Assembly: GCF_002873395.1 (NCBI RefSeq)
Contig: NZ_MCUV01000024.1
Span: forward strand, 62,001 to 126,000
Source: Vibrio sp. 10N.286.49.B3
GTDB taxonomy: Bacteria; Pseudomonadota; Gammaproteobacteria; Enterobacterales; Vibrionaceae
Length of the DNA stretch: 64,000 bases
Reading direction: 5' to 3'
Part shown: positions 45,629 through 55,529 of the stretch, one piece after another
Layout: each line of letters begins with the position of its first letter
Position numbering within the stretch: position 1 is the first letter of the stretch
Position numbers and translations under genes: made by a program
Notes under the pieces: generated by a model
The model's database searches: none
What the model was told of the DNA's origin: nothing
Seen by the model: the letters and a program-made list of their open reading frames with translations, nothing else

Positions 45629-46108
45629 ATGAAACCAAAAATTGTAGCCCTATCACTATTAATGCTTGTCGCACCATTAAGTCATGCCAAGACGGAAATC
45701 ATTAGAAATGGAGGTTTTGTAGACAATGGACATTGGTGGGCTGTAGGTGCACAACTGAAGGTGAGTAACTCAAGCGGTTGTGTCGATATTAATAAAAAAA
45801 TGCCTAACCCTTGGGATGTACTTCTAGGTCAGAATGATATTGTATTAAAGCAAGGTCAAAAGTATCAACTAAGTTTTAAGGCATGGTCTGACACGTCAAC
45901 TAAGTTTGTGGCTTCAGTTCAGCATAGCTCTCCTCCGTACACTCAATATTACCGCTCAGAAATTCAAGTCAATAATTCGAAGAAGAATAACAATTTTGAG
46001 TTTACTTATAATAGGTCAAGCAACTCATCAGGTCAGGTTCAATTTCAACTAGGAGGTGAAAAGGTTGCAAGAGTTTGCTTTAGTGACATATCACTATTAG
46101 CGCTTTAA
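45629..46108 (+). CDS. Small secreted protein with carbohydrate-binding-module-like fold
   Basis: 159 residues with a signal peptide (MKPKIVALSLLMLVAPLSHA, cleavage after Ala20). The mature chain of about 139 residues looks like a single CBM4/9-type beta sandwich. It opens IIRNGGFVDNGHWW, has the usual ILxxGxxYxLSFxAW segment (IVLKQGQKYQLSFKAW), and ends VCFSDISLL. The two cysteines of the mature part (Cys51 and Cys150) may form a disulfide. No catalytic domain is attached, so it would bind rather than cut sugar. AAGGAATTATT precedes the ATG. The next gene is a chemoreceptor. The family assignment is by pattern only. Confidence 0.7.
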   Translation: MKPKIVALSLLMLVAPLSHAKTEIIRNGGFVDNGHWWAVGAQLKVSNSSGCVDINKKMPNPWDVLLGQNDIVLKQGQKYQLSFKAWSDTSTKFVASVQHSSPPYTQYYRSEIQVNNSKKNNNFEFTYNRSSNSSGQVQFQLGGEKVARVCFSDISLLAL

Positions 46109-46119
46109 CCGTTTTTTAC

Positions 46120-46152
46120 GGCCAATGGCAATAAAAAGTAATTGGCCTTATT
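46120..46152 (+). terminator. Possible weak terminator between CBM-like and chemoreceptor genes
   Basis: GGCCAAT (46120-46126) and ATTGGCC (46141-46147) form a 7-bp stem with a 14-base loop, followed by TTATTT. The U-tract is poor, so some readthrough into the chemoreceptor gene is likely. Confidence 0.45.
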
Positions 46153-46223
46153 TGGCATGCTTACCAAACTCTTTAATGCCCAGCTCATTTGAGAGTTGTT
46201 AAAAAATATTATTAGTGGCTATT

Positions 46224-48239
46224 ATGAATTTATCAAAAAAAATATCGATAGTTCAATTGAACGCAATTATATTCTCATTATTTGTAGTGTTAATTATTTT
46301 TGTTGGATTAGGTGGTTGGAAGCTGGCAAGTTCTGTGGATGAAACTGTGACGGATGTATCACGTAAGACTTTCCCACTTTTGCAGCAAGTTCAAAGCTTA
46401 AATATAGTGTTAACCGATATAGATTCATCATTAGTGAGTGCAATTATTTATGATGATCCTATTTCAATAGAACATTATCACAATGAAGTTCAACTAGGGC
46501 TTGAGGCCTATAATCACCAAGAGGATGACTTATTAAATTGGCTAGATGAGTATGGGCTTGGTCGTAACCTTCTTCTTGATACATCACACTCAAAAGAAAC
46601 ATTGTTTGTGGCAATTAATAATTTATTAAATACAGGTGCAGAATTATCAAGTTTAAAATCATCTCTCGAACAGAGAACTCGTGACTTTCAATTAAACATC
46701 GCCGTGCTAGGTAATGATTTAGCTAAGCTTCTGGCTGATACATCTAGCTCTGATATTAAAGTGCGTTATGATAATTACTCTCCGCTTTATCAACAATTAA
46801 TTGAGTCAACAGTTTTAGCTTTTGGGTCTAGCGATGGCATGGTTTTTCAGCAAGAAAAGTCAAAAATACAACAAAACCTACCTGCCTTCATTGATAGTTA
46901 TGAGTCTCTGTCAATGAGACTAAACTTTTCTAAAGATAGCATCCTAATGCTTGATGAAAGATATAAACTAATTATCCATGAGTTGCAATCTCCAGAAGGT
47001 TTATTAGCTCAATTTGAATTGGTATCACAAGCTGAAATTTCATTATCTCAGGCGAGAATGGCACAAATGTTGTCGTTAAATCAGCTCTCCGTGCAATTAA
47101 GAGAGCTATCTACAACGAGTCAGCAGGAAACGCAATTGCAGCTTGATAGAAGTAACATCACGTTGTCTCAAGCGATTAATTTGCTCGGTATATTTGTTTC
47201 ATTCTTGGTCTTTGTTTGTGTCATTTGTGGATTTTATATTCAAAGTACAATTAAGACACCACTCAATATTCTACGTAAAAGCTTTGAAATGATCTCGAAT
47301 AAAGATTTGAGAAATACTTGTTCTTACCATGCTAAGAATGAGTTTGGAGAACTAAGTACACAATTGAATCATGTTATTTTGCAGCAACGAGCAACCGTAG
47401 AAGAATTGGTAGAAAGAAGCGGCTACTTAAATGATGTTGCAGCCACTAATCGGTCATCAAGTCTTGATATTCATAAACAACTTGAGCAGCAAAAAATTCA
47501 ATGTACTGCAGTTGCTAATGCAATGGCTGAGATGATACAGGCAATCAGTGATGTGGCATCAAATGCAACAATTAGCTCTGAAGGTGTGCAAGAAATGGAT
47601 CAAAGTAGTGATTCGACTGTGCGTTTGACTCAAAATGCAGTTAAGGCGAATCAGTTGTTATCTGAAACGATTTCATCTGCATCAACGCAAATAAATGAAG
47701 TGGCAGAGCATGCGCAGCATATCCATGGTGTGCTAGAGGTTATTGATGGTATAGCAAGCCAAACTAATTTATTAGCGCTTAATGCCGCCATTGAAGCCGC
47801 GAGAGCGGGTGAAAATGGTCGAGGTTTTGCAGTGGTTGCTGATGAAGTTAGAGGCCTTGCGAAACGGACAGCTGACTCCACGACCAGTGTTCAGCAAATG
47901 ATTGAGGCATTGCAGTTGAATGCTGACTCTGCAGTTAAGAAAATGAATAACTGTCAGGAAATAATGGTCCAATCAAGTGTTTGTTTCGATGAAATGAATG
48001 CCGAAATTAATGTGATTAGTGATAAGGCAGCCCACCTAGCTAAGTTAAGTTATAATATCAATGTAGCAGCACAGCAGCAACAGGTCGTGGCTAATGATGT
48101 GGCGAAAAGTATGGATAGGATTTCACATTCAGCAGAACTGAACTATGACTTAGTGACGGAGTTTAATGTATCAAGTGATTTACTTGAATCGCATGTGGTT
48201 AAGCAGCAGAGTTTTATCGACCAGTTTAAGCTAGGCTAA
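46224..48239 (+). CDS. Methyl-accepting chemotaxis protein
   Basis: 671 residues from ATG 46224; an in-frame GTG nine bases upstream is possible. A first membrane helix (about 10-32) is followed by a large helical periplasmic domain of about 280 residues and a second helix (NLLGIFVSFLVFVCVICGFYI). A HAMP region follows, then the cytoplasmic signalling domain with the invariant hairpin tip EVIDGIASQTNLLALNAAIEAARAGENGRGFAVVADEVR. It would feed CheW/CheA. The ligand is unknown. The upstream neighbour encodes a secreted sugar-binding-like protein, which could present a ligand. No C-terminal CheR pentapeptide is present. Confidence 0.92.
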   Translation: MNLSKKISIVQLNAIIFSLFVVLIIFVGLGGWKLASSVDETVTDVSRKTFPLLQQVQSLNIVLTDIDSSLVSAIIYDDPISIEHYHNEVQLGLEAYNHQEDDLLNWLDEYGLGRNLLLDTSHSKETLFVAINNLLNTGAELSSLKSSLEQRTRDFQLNIAVLGNDLAKLLADTSSSDIKVRYDNYSPLYQQLIESTVLAFGSSDGMVFQQEKSKIQQNLPAFIDSYESLSMRLNFSKDSILMLDERYKLIIHELQSPEGLLAQFELVSQAEISLSQARMAQMLSLNQLSVQLRELSTTSQQETQLQLDRSNITLSQAINLLGIFVSFLVFVCVICGFYIQSTIKTPLNILRKSFEMISNKDLRNTCSYHAKNEFGELSTQLNHVILQQRATVEELVERSGYLNDVAATNRSSSLDIHKQLEQQKIQCTAVANAMAEMIQAISDVASNATISSEGVQEMDQSSDSTVRLTQNAVKANQLLSETISSASTQINEVAEHAQHIHGVLEVIDGIASQTNLLALNAAIEAARAGENGRGFAVVADEVRGLAKRTADSTTSVQQMIEALQLNADSAVKKMNNCQEIMVQSSVCFDEMNAEINVISDKAAHLAKLSYNINVAAQQQQVVANDVAKSMDRISHSAELNYDLVTEFNVSSDLLESHVVKQQSFIDQFKLG

Positions 48240-48348
48240 ATCGTTATTTACAACGATGGGTGTTAATATTAACTTCTGGTTATTGACTAGAATCTGCGTC
48301 TTTAAATGGGTAGAATCAGTGATAGATAATATTAATTAGGTGTCGAAA

Positions 48349-48549
48349 ATGAGCGATTTTGAAAAAGAGTTAGAGCAACTAACAGTTGATATGGGTGATA
48401 CGCCTGAAGTGAAACTGCCTACTTTAGAAGAACAGAAAGCGGTAGTTGCTAAACTAAAAGCATTAGAAGCAGAAGGTAAGTTAACACCTGAAGTTTTAGA
48501 GCAGCACTTTGGTCAATTTCAATCGGAAGATGACGCGCCATTACATTAA
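48349..48549 (+). CDS. Small acidic protein, unknown function
   Basis: 66 residues from ATG 48349, nine bases inside a longer frame that starts GTG. The protein is highly charged and helical (SDFEKELEQL, LEEQKAVVAKLKALEAEGKLTPEVLEQHF) and ends in an acidic tail (SEDDAPLH). No membrane segment or cysteine is present. I do not recognise a family. The gene lies 109 bases after the chemoreceptor and ends at its own hairpin terminator, which supports a real gene. Confidence 0.7.
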   Translation: MSDFEKELEQLTVDMGDTPEVKLPTLEEQKAVVAKLKALEAEGKLTPEVLEQHFGQFQSEDDAPLH

Positions 48550-48568
48550 TAAGCCATTAAATGATTTT

Positions 48569-48595
48569 AAAGCATCCTTGATAGGGTGCTTTTTT
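48569..48595 (+). terminator. Intrinsic terminator after the small acidic gene
   Basis: AAGCATCC pairs with GGGTGCTT (one wobble pair) across a short loop, followed by a T-run. Confidence 0.8.
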
Positions 48596-48607
48596 GTTAT
48601 TGGAATA

Positions 48608-48672
48608 AAAAATCCCTTTTACTCATTATACTCTTTCAGTTAGAAAGGGTTAACAAAGTAAAAGGGATTTTT
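48608..48672 (-). terminator. Long inverted repeat downstream of malK, probable terminator
   Basis: A perfect 16-bp repeat (arms 48608-48623 and 48657-48672) encloses 33 bases that contain a second small hairpin (CTTTC/GAAAG). On the minus strand the stem ends in six U residues, 15 bases after the malK stop. Confidence 0.75.
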
Positions 48673-48686
48673 AAATTTATGACTCG

Positions 48687-49802
48687 TTAAATATCAACGC
48701 CATTTTCTTTATGCAGACGTTGGCAAGCACGACCATCACTATGGAATAGGTGACAACGGATCGCTGGGATACCTATTTCAAGTTTGTCACCCGGGTCGAC
48801 ATCAAGAGTATCAGGCTGGCGATAGATAACATCCGCATCAGCACCTTCAAGATTAAGGTACACTTGGGTTTCATTACCGAGTTTTTCCACAATCATGATT
48901 TCACCATCAATAGTCGCATCACCTGCTGTCGATGAAACTAAGTGTTCTGGGCGAATACCCAGTGACATGCGATCACCGACGTTAACTGTTGTACCGTCAA
49001 CGGGAACCCAAAAAGTAAAGCCATTGGATAGTTCGACATTCACACGCGTACTTTCTGCATCTTTAACCGTTACGCTCATAAAGTTCATTTTTGGTGAACC
49101 GATAAAACCGGCAACAAAACGGTTTTGTGGGTAGTGATATAACTCTAGTGGACGACCTACCTGAGAAACATAGCCACCATCCAATACTACAATCTTGTCA
49201 GCCATCGTCATTGCTTCCACTTGATCGTGTGTTACGTAGATCATAGTGCAACCAAGTTGACGTTGTAGCTTGGTGATTTGTGAACGCATCTGGACACGTA
49301 AAGCCGCATCAAGATTTGATAGTGGTTCATCAAGTAAAAATAGGTTTGGTTGAGAAACTAAAGTACGGCCAATCGCAACACGTTGACGTTGACCGCCAGA
49401 TAGTGCTTTTGGTTGACGCTCAAGCAGGTGACCTAATTGTAGAATTTCAGCGGCGTGTTCAACACGTTTTTTAATTTCGGCTTTATCTGCATTGGCTAAC
49501 TTTAAACCAAATGACATGTTGTCGTATAAATTTAAGTGCGGGTACAGTGCATACGATTGGAATACCATGCCAACGCCACGTTTTGATGGCTCCACCTCAT
49601 TCATACGTTCATTACCGATATACAAATCGCCAGACGTAATGTCTTCTAAACCAGCAATACAACGTAATAGTGTTGATTTACCACATCCTGATGGACCAAC
49701 GAAAATGACAAATTCACCTTCGTTGATTTCAAGATCTACATTTTTAGAAATAAGTACGTCGCCATACGCTTTACAAACATTTTTTAACGTGACACTGGCC
49801 AT
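48687..49802 (-). CDS. malK: Maltose/maltodextrin ABC transporter ATPase MalK
   Basis: 371 residues, the length of E. coli MalK. The nucleotide-binding domain shows Walker [11 protein letters not shown]-loop [11 protein letters not shown], signature [13 protein letters not shown], Walker [14 protein letters not shown] and His in [10 protein letters not shown]. The C-terminal regulatory OB-type domain (from about 240, [16 protein letters not shown]) is where MalK family members bind MalT or EIIA-Glc. It powers MalFG. It is divergent from malE across a 730-base control region and ends in a long inverted repeat. Confidence 0.96.
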   Translation of the reverse strand: MASVTLKNVCKAYGDVLISKNVDLEINEGEFVIFVGPSGCGKSTLLRCIAGLEDITSGDLYIGNERMNEVEPSKRGVGMVFQSYALYPHLNLYDNMSFGLKLANADKAEIKKRVEHAAEILQLGHLLERQPKALSGGQRQRVAIGRTLVSQPNLFLLDEPLSNLDAALRVQMRSQITKLQRQLGCTMIYVTHDQVEAMTMADKIVVLDGGYVSQVGRPLELYHYPQNRFVAGFIGSPKMNFMSVTVKDAESTRVNVELSNGFTFWVPVDGTTVNVGDRMSLGIRPEHLVSSTAGDATIDGEIMIVEKLGNETQVYLNLEGADADVIYRQPDTLDVDPGDKLEIGIPAIRCHLFHSDGRACQRLHKENGVDI

Positions 49803-50207
49803 TTAGCTCGTCCTCGATCAATTTTTTGAAATTACTGCCTAGCAGTATATGAATTATGTTATAGGCAATAACAGTAGGAATAGGTAAGTTTTTGAGAAAG
49901 TAAGAAAAAAGAGGCAGCACTCACAAAAATATAACGAGTATCAAAAATAAAAATCCAACGATAACTGAAAATATTTATTGAACACTTATAGTGAGTGCCG
50001 CCTACCAAAGCTAAGGTCACACTGTATCCCCCGACATAAATTAAAAAGTCTCCCCTCGTGAAAAATCACCAGCAATTTAATTTATGACTACAGTTTGTGA
50101 CCAGCTATGTAAAACCAATGCAGTGACTTATTAAAGTATGTATTGGAAAAGGGTTCTTACCATCCACTCTTGGATGGATGCAGTTTCCTGTATCTAAAAG
50201 AATCTTA

Positions 50208-50254
50208 CATCCTCCCAACTAAATATTTTGTAGGGGGAGTAGGGGGGGAGGAGC
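50208..50254. promoter_or_regulatory. Candidate MalT boxes
   Basis: Against the MalT consensus GGGGAKGAGG, GGGGAGTAGG (50234-50243) and GGGGAGGAGC (50245-50254) each match 9 of 10 as direct repeats 11 bases apart. The complement of 50208-50217 (TGGGAGGATG) matches 8 of 10 in the opposite direction. Clustered MalT boxes are normal for malEFG/malK promoters. Confidence 0.65.
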
Positions 50255-50312
50255 ATTTCAGGGGTGAGAGATACGAAGTGAGACTTGCTTCAAACTATTG
50301 CTCGCTTTAAGG

Positions 50313-50326
50313 GTGAAGCGCTTCAC
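50313..50326. promoter_or_regulatory. Perfect palindrome, possible LacI-family operator
   Basis: GTGAAGCGCTTCAC is a 14-bp perfect palindrome with a central CG, the usual form of LacI/GalR-family operators. It lies between the MalT boxes and malE. No LacI-type regulator gene is in the window. Confidence 0.45.
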
Positions 50327-50341
50327 AGAAAGAATCTCTTT

Positions 50342-50357
50342 TGTGATTTACATCGCC
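50342..50357 (+). promoter_or_regulatory. Candidate CRP site upstream of malE
   Basis: TGTGATTTACATCGCC keeps the TGTGA half and most of the second half of TGTGA-N6-TCACA (ATCGC for ATCAC). It is consistent with cAMP-CRP control of malEFG. Confidence 0.45.
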
Positions 50358-50532
50358 CATGCTGAGCGATGCTGATCACGAAAACCAGTCATAATAGGTG
50401 GGGCGTAGAGTTTAGGATGATGAGAAAGATGTGATTTTCTCCGATGATTAATAGCGAAATATGGCTCATCTAGTTAATTAGTTGATGACTCTACATCGAA
50501 ATCGAAAAAATATAAAAAAAAGGATATTAAAC

Positions 50533-51714
50533 ATGAAAAACGCTCTAAGCGCAGTAGCACTGGGTACTCTTGTTGCCCTTGGATCTTTTGGCGCACATGC
50601 TGCCATTGATGAAGGACAGTTAACTATATGGATTAATGGGGATAAAGGGTATAACGGTCTGGCTGAGGTTGGTAAAAAGTTTGAGGAAGATACAGGTATT
50701 AAAGTTACTGTTTCACACCCAGACGGCTTAGAAAATCGTTTTCCACAAACTGCAGCAACGGGCGACGGTCCAGATATTATTTTCTGGGCTCATGACCGTT
50801 TTGGTGAGTATGCAGAAGCCGGTTTCTTAACAGAAATTAAACCGTCTAAAGAGATCCAAGAAGGTATTGTTGATTTTGCATGGGACGCCGTTAAATATGA
50901 TGGAAAAGTTATCGGTTACCCAATAGCGATTGAGTCATTATCTCTTATCTACAATAAAGATTTAGTCCCAACACCACCGAAAAACTGGGAAGAAGTTGCA
51001 GCTCTTGATGCTGAACTACAAAAAGATGGCAAAAAAGCGATCATGTGGAACCTAAAAGAACCGTTCTTCACATGGCCATTAATGTCAGCAGATGGTGGTT
51101 ATGCATTTAAATACACATCAACAGGTTATGATGTAAAAGATGCAGGTATTGCGACAGAAGGCGTTAATGACGCAATGACTTTCATCAAAGGTCTTGTTGA
51201 CTCTAAAGTAATTTCAGCGGATATGGATTACTCAGTTGCAGAAGCTGCGTTTAACCGTGGAACTGCTGCAATGACAATCAATGGTCCATGGTCTTGGTCG
51301 AACATTGATAAATCTGGTATCAACTACGGTGTAACAACACTGCCTAAGTTTAATGGTCAAGCATCAAAACCATTCGTAGGTATCTTAACAGCAGGTATCA
51401 GTACTGCTTCACCTAACAAAGATTTAGCGGTTGAGTTCTTAGAGAGCTACCTACTTACTAATGATGGTTTACGTAAAGTAAATGATGATAAGCCACTAGG
51501 TGCGGTTGCACTTAACTCTTTCCAACGTGAGCTAGATGCCGATCAACGTATTTCTGCGACTATGGATAATGCAATGAATGGCGAAATCATGCCGAACGTA
51601 CCGCAAATGGGTGCATTCTGGTCAAGCGCTAAAAATGCCATTGTTAACGTTGTAGATGGCCGCCAAACTGTTGATGCAGCACTAAGTGATGCAGAAAAGC
51701 AAATGGTTAAATAA
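50533..51714 (+). CDS. malE: Maltose/maltodextrin-binding periplasmic protein
   Basis: 393 residues from ATG 50533, giving the signal peptide [23 protein letters not shown]; the 17 codons in frame upstream would put basic residues before it and have no ribosome-binding site. The mature protein opens [29 protein letters not shown], very close to E. coli MalE, and keeps the aromatic/acidic sugar-binding residues ([25 protein letters not shown]). It delivers maltodextrins to MalFGK. It is followed by a stable hairpin before malF. Confidence 0.96.
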   Translation: MKNALSAVALGTLVALGSFGAHAAIDEGQLTIWINGDKGYNGLAEVGKKFEEDTGIKVTVSHPDGLENRFPQTAATGDGPDIIFWAHDRFGEYAEAGFLTEIKPSKEIQEGIVDFAWDAVKYDGKVIGYPIAIESLSLIYNKDLVPTPPKNWEEVAALDAELQKDGKKAIMWNLKEPFFTWPLMSADGGYAFKYTSTGYDVKDAGIATEGVNDAMTFIKGLVDSKVISADMDYSVAEAAFNRGTAAMTINGPWSWSNIDKSGINYGVTTLPKFNGQASKPFVGILTAGISTASPNKDLAVEFLESYLLTNDGLRKVNDDKPLGAVALNSFQRELDADQRISATMDNAMNGEIMPNVPQMGAFWSSAKNAIVNVVDGRQTVDAALSDAEKQMVK

Positions 51715-51753
51715 CTGAAAAAATTAGTTAGTAACAAATAAGGTTTAACCTTT

Positions 51754-51790
51754 TAGGGAGGGGGTAACTCCTCCCTATTTTTATTTTTAA
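51754..51790 (+). terminator. GNRA-capped hairpin with U-rich tail between malE and malF
   Basis: A 10-bp stem (51754-51763 with 51768-51777, one wobble pair) closes the tetraloop GTAA and is followed by TTTTTATTTTT. It probably attenuates or marks the stable 3' end of malE mRNA, so malE exceeds malFG. Confidence 0.75.
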
Positions 51791-51814
51791 TTTCTATCGT
51801 TAGCAGGTTCCTCT

Positions 51815-53386
51815 ATGCAGTCAGTTCAAGCTACAGATGCTTTAAAAGCACCAGCAAGCCTACCGACCAGTAAAAGTGTTTTTATTAAATGGGGTCTTTT
51901 AGGCTCAGTCGGTCTTATTAACGGCTACGCGACTATTTTAATGTACGCTCGTGGTGAGGTTGCATTTGCACTACTTACTTTACTATTAACCTCTCTCGCT
52001 ATTTATATATTTGGTAGCAAGAAAACTTACGCACACCGTTATATTTATCCAGGTGTAGCGGGAATGATTCTATTTATCTTATTTCCTTTGGCTTATACCG
52101 TTGGCTTAGCTTTTACCAACTACAGCGCAAAGAACCAATTATCGCTTGAAAGAACCCAGTCAGTCTTGATGGATAGAACTTACCAAAGCGGCGTAAGTTA
52201 CCCTTTCACACTCTATAAAAATGATGAAAATTATCAGATTGTTATTCAAGACGGCGAACAGACTCTTGCAACACAACCATTTTCATTAGCCGAGACAGAA
52301 ACATTAGACTTAACATTAACACCAGTCAGTTCTGTTAATGGCACAAAAGAAGCAATTAAAGCGATCATTGCCAATCGTAGTGCGCTTAATCGCTATGATA
52401 TACAACTGCCTGATGGCGAGACGGTACGAATGAGTGGGCTGCGTAAATTGGCAGCTGTTGCTCCTCTTTATGCTCTACAAGACGATGGTTTAACACTGAT
52501 TAATAATGAGTCAGGTGATGTAATAAAACCGAACATGGAGGTTGGTTTCTATCAAGCTGTCAATGAAGAAGGTCAGTTTGTTGGTAATACCATTGCTCCT
52601 GGCTTTGTTGTACAAATTGGTACGCATAACTTTGAACGAGTATGGAAAGATGATGGTATTAAAGAGCCATTTATAAGTATCTTTATTTGGACGGTGGTTT
52701 TCTCAGTACTAACGGTTGGTTTAACGCTGGTTATTGGCTTGATCTTGGCAAGTATTGTGCAATGGGAAGCGCTAAGAGGGCGTGCACTATATCGTGTTTT
52801 GCTTATCCTTCCGTATGCAGTACCTGCTTTCATCTCTATCTTGATATTTAAAGGTCTTTTCAACCAAAGCTTTGGTGAGATCAACATGGTTTTAGAGTCG
52901 CTATTTGGTTTGAGTCCAAACTGGTTCTCGGATCCTATTTTAGCGAAAAGCATGGTATTAATGGTTAACACTTGGCTAGGTTTCCCTTACATGATGATTC
53001 TGTGTATGGGGCTGTTAAAAGCGATTCCTGATGACTTGTATGAAGCATCAGCAATTGATGGTGCCGGCTTTATGATGAGCTTTAGACGCATCACAGTGCC
53101 ACTGATGATTAAACCTTTGACACCACTACTTATTGCGGCTTTTGCCTTTAACTTTAATAACTTTGTAATGATTCAACTGCTAACACAAGGTGGACCAAAT
53201 ATGATTGGTACATCAGAACCGGCAGGTTACACCGATCTATTGGTAAGCTATACCTACCGAATTGCCTTTGAAGGTTCTGGTGGTCAAGACTTCGGTCTAG
53301 CAAGTGCAATCGCAACGCTTATTTTCCTATTAGTGGGTGGTCTTGCATTACTCAACCTTCGATTTACTAAATTGGCACAAGATTAA
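51815..53386 (+). CDS. malF: Maltose ABC transporter permease MalF
   Basis: 523 residues. Three N-terminal helices are followed by the large periplasmic P2 loop (about residues 105-285) that is specific to MalF. Five more helices contain the EAA coupling loop ([42 protein letters not shown]). It forms the channel with MalG and docks MalK. It lies 100 bases after malE behind the intercistronic hairpin and 11 bases before malG. Confidence 0.96.
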   Translation: MQSVQATDALKAPASLPTSKSVFIKWGLLGSVGLINGYATILMYARGEVAFALLTLLLTSLAIYIFGSKKTYAHRYIYPGVAGMILFILFPLAYTVGLAFTNYSAKNQLSLERTQSVLMDRTYQSGVSYPFTLYKNDENYQIVIQDGEQTLATQPFSLAETETLDLTLTPVSSVNGTKEAIKAIIANRSALNRYDIQLPDGETVRMSGLRKLAAVAPLYALQDDGLTLINNESGDVIKPNMEVGFYQAVNEEGQFVGNTIAPGFVVQIGTHNFERVWKDDGIKEPFISIFIWTVVFSVLTVGLTLVIGLILASIVQWEALRGRALYRVLLILPYAVPAFISILIFKGLFNQSFGEINMVLESLFGLSPNWFSDPILAKSMVLMVNTWLGFPYMMILCMGLLKAIPDDLYEASAIDGAGFMMSFRRITVPLMIKPLTPLLIAAFAFNFNNFVMIQLLTQGGPNMIGTSEPAGYTDLLVSYTYRIAFEGSGGQDFGLASAIATLIFLLVGGLALLNLRFTKLAQD

Positions 53387-53397
53387 GGAGCAACCCA

Positions 53398-54288
53398 ATG
53401 GCGATAGTACAAGGCAAATCATTAAAGTACCGTGTATGGGCAACTCACATTGGTTTGTGGTGTTTCCTCTCACTTATTATCTTTCCATTATTGATGATCA
53501 TTGCGATCTCTTTCCGTGAAGGAAACTTTGCAACAGGAAGTTTGATACCAGAAAACCCATCACTAGAGCACTGGAAACTCGCTTTAGGTATGTCGGTCAC
53601 AAATGCTGATGGTACAGTGACACCACCGCCATTCCCAGTGTTAACCTGGTTATGGAATTCAATCAAAGTAGCAGGAATTAGTTCGATATTAATCGTAGCA
53701 CTATCAACAACCTCTGCTTATGCATTTGCTCGTATGCGCTTTAAAGGCAAGAATACGATCTTAAAAGCGATGATGATTTTCCAAATGTTCCCAGCGGTAC
53801 TTGCTCTGGTTGCGATGTATGCTCTATTTGATAAATTAGGTCAATACATTCCATTCTTAGGCTTGAATACGCACGGTGGTTTGATTTTCTCTTACCTAGG
53901 TGGTATTGCGCTGCACGTTTGGACAATTAAAGGGTATTTTGAAACGATAGATAATTCTTTAGAAGAGGCTGCGGCTCTGGATGGGGCGACACCATGGCAA
54001 GCATTCCGCTTAGTATTGTTACCATTGTCAGTACCAATTCTTGCTGTTGTGTTCATCCTATCGTTTATTGCAACGGTTGGTGAAGTTCCTGTCGCATCTT
54101 TACTGCTGTCTGATGTAAACTCTTATACACTAGCCGTTGGTATGCAGCAGTATCTATACCCGCAAAATTACCTATGGGGTGACTTTGCCGCTGCTGCTGT
54201 GCTTTCCGCTTTACCAATTACCATCGTGTTCTTATTAGCACAACGTTGGTTAGTCGGTGGTTTGACCGCTGGTGGTGTGAAAGGTTAG
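53398..54288 (+). CDS. malG: Maltose ABC transporter permease MalG
   Basis: 296 residues, the E. coli MalG length, with six helices. The EAA loop is [37 protein letters not shown]. The C-terminus [15 protein letters not shown] is the segment that reaches into the MalE cavity in the transport complex, and it is conserved here. AAGGAG precedes the ATG. It is the last gene of malEFG. Confidence 0.96.
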   Translation: MAIVQGKSLKYRVWATHIGLWCFLSLIIFPLLMIIAISFREGNFATGSLIPENPSLEHWKLALGMSVTNADGTVTPPPFPVLTWLWNSIKVAGISSILIVALSTTSAYAFARMRFKGKNTILKAMMIFQMFPAVLALVAMYALFDKLGQYIPFLGLNTHGGLIFSYLGGIALHVWTIKGYFETIDNSLEEAAALDGATPWQAFRLVLLPLSVPILAVVFILSFIATVGEVPVASLLLSDVNSYTLAVGMQQYLYPQNYLWGDFAAAAVLSALPITIVFLLAQRWLVGGLTAGGVKG

Positions 54289-54680
54289 TTAATAAAAAAG
54301 ATAAGAGCGGCTGTTGTGGTCGCTTATTCATCTGTGTTTTTACTGTGTTTTGGTTTGGCCGCTGACAAGCAGTAAAGCACATCTATCGTTACGCATAGCT
54401 GGCAGTTAGTTCGGTAATCCTTACACCATTTTTGCTAATTGTTTTTGTAACTCTAACCCAAGTCACTGACTTGGGTTTTTTTTCGCTAGAGTTTTTGAAA
54501 GAGGCGATATGATCTAAAAAATGGGAATTATAATGTCATGCTGATAAATAGTGGTGATGTTAGTTTTTATATGAGTAGATTTGAGTAGTTTCTGGCGTCA
54601 GGAGATTTTGACCACATTCGTTTATGTGTTCAGTATTAAAGGAAGAAGGTAAAGCGATAAATTTAGGGCAAGAAAAGAAG
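54289..54680. other. Intergenic region after malG
   Basis: 392 bases between convergent malG and a small minus-strand gene. An imperfect hairpin lies just after malG (54300-54330) and a strong terminator at 54455-54483. I see no gene in the remaining AT-rich DNA. Confidence 0.6.
54455..54483 (+). terminator. Intrinsic terminator of malEFG
   Basis: AACCCAAGTC (54455-54464) and GACTTGGGTT (54468-54477) form a tight stem, followed by a run of eight T residues (54476-54483). Confidence 0.85.
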
Positions 54681-54926
54681 CTAAAACTCTCGACTCGATG
54701 GTGCGCAGCCTAAATGTTGCATCAGAATGTAAATGCTCTCTTGTTGCAATGCGACTTTGCGAAATAAATCAGCAAACAGGTGATCGCCACCAAAGCAAGC
54801 TCGAATGTAGTGGTTAATTTCGTCTGAATCATAACCTTCAACATACAGACTTCTAACCCACTGATACTCAACTGAAGTTAGGTCAACAATGGTACCTTCA
54901 CTTAATGTCGTTCCATTTTTATTCAA
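54681..54926 (-). CDS. Small protein of unknown function
   Basis: 81 residues from a TTG start with AGGGGG 6 bases upstream; there is no in-frame ATG nearby. The sequence is soluble and mixed alpha in look (TSVEYQWVRSLYVEGYDSDEINHYIRACFGG, LFADLFRKVALQQESIYILMQHLGC). No known motif or membrane segment is seen. It has its own strong ribosome-binding site and looks monocistronic. The family is not recognised. Confidence 0.65.
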   Translation of the reverse strand: MNKNGTTLSEGTIVDLTSVEYQWVRSLYVEGYDSDEINHYIRACFGGDHLFADLFRKVALQQESIYILMQHLGCAPSSREF

Positions 54927-55043
54927 AGTATCCCCCTGTAATTGGTTTCATTTCCATTTGATGCAGTATTGAAACAAAAAAACATGAAAGAAAGATGACA
55001 ACAGGGGTAAAAATTACAATCGGTCTATTTTTAGGAATATTGA

Positions 55044-55529
55044 CTATTTTAAGTGCTCTACGTGAGCTTGCATCTCATCACCAATTTGCTTTCTCATATT
55101 CATTAAGGTGATGGCTGATTCACGAAGTTTTATATCCGTTTCAGTTTGAGGTATCCATTCCGGTATTGGCGTCGGTTTCCCGGTTTCGTTAACGGCGACC
55201 ATAATCACAATGCAGTGGGTGGTTAAGCGGCGTTCTAACTGCTTTGGATCGCTTGCTTGTACATCGAGAGCGATATGCATTGAAGAAGTGCCAGTGTAAA
55301 TCACTTTGGCTTTTACTTCGACAAGATTGCCAACATGAATCGGTGAAACGAAGCGAATCCCCCCTGCGTAAGCTGTGATACAGTACTTACCACTCCATCC
55401 AGCACTGCAAGCATAGGCGGCGAGGTCAATCCATTTCATGACCGCTCCACCGTGTACCTTACCTCCAAAATTCACGTCACTTGGTTCGGCTAAGAAGCGT
55501 AACGTAATGTCGCGTTGGCGATCCGTCAT
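55044..55529 (-). CDS. Hotdog-fold acyl-CoA thioesterase (YciA/BACH-like)
   Basis: 161 residues. It carries the hotdog thioesterase features RFLAEPSDVNFGGKVHGGAVMKWIDLAAY, where the Asn and the helix starting GGxxMxWID set the active site, and GIRFVSPIHVGNLVEVKAKVIYTGTSSM. It should hydrolyse acyl-CoA esters in the cytoplasm; the chain length preference is unknown. GGAA lies 8 bases before the ATG. It is divergent from sbcD. Confidence 0.88.
   Translation of the reverse strand: MTDRQRDITLRFLAEPSDVNFGGKVHGGAVMKWIDLAAYACSAGWSGKYCITAYAGGIRFVSPIHVGNLVEVKAKVIYTGTSSMHIALDVQASDPKQLERRLTTHCIVIMVAVNETGKPTPIPEWIPQTETDIKLRESAITLMNMRKQIGDEMQAHVEHLK

Larger units (their letters stand above)
49803..50532. 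other. Divergent malK-malE control region
   Basis: 730 bases without a supported gene. It contains a group of G-rich MalT-box matches (50208-50254), a 14-bp palindrome at 50313-50326, a CRP-like site at 50342-50357, an inverted CATCCA/TGGATG pair at 50161-50176, and C-rich stretches near 50036 and 50051 that are weak reverse MalT-box candidates. An in-frame extension of malE (from 50482) is considered untranslated. Confidence 0.65.

Noticed and set aside
46148..46168. Sigma-54-like TGGCA motif upstream of the chemoreceptor
   Set aside because: The GC dinucleotide required 10 bases after GG is absent; a sigma-28 motif also fails on spacing.
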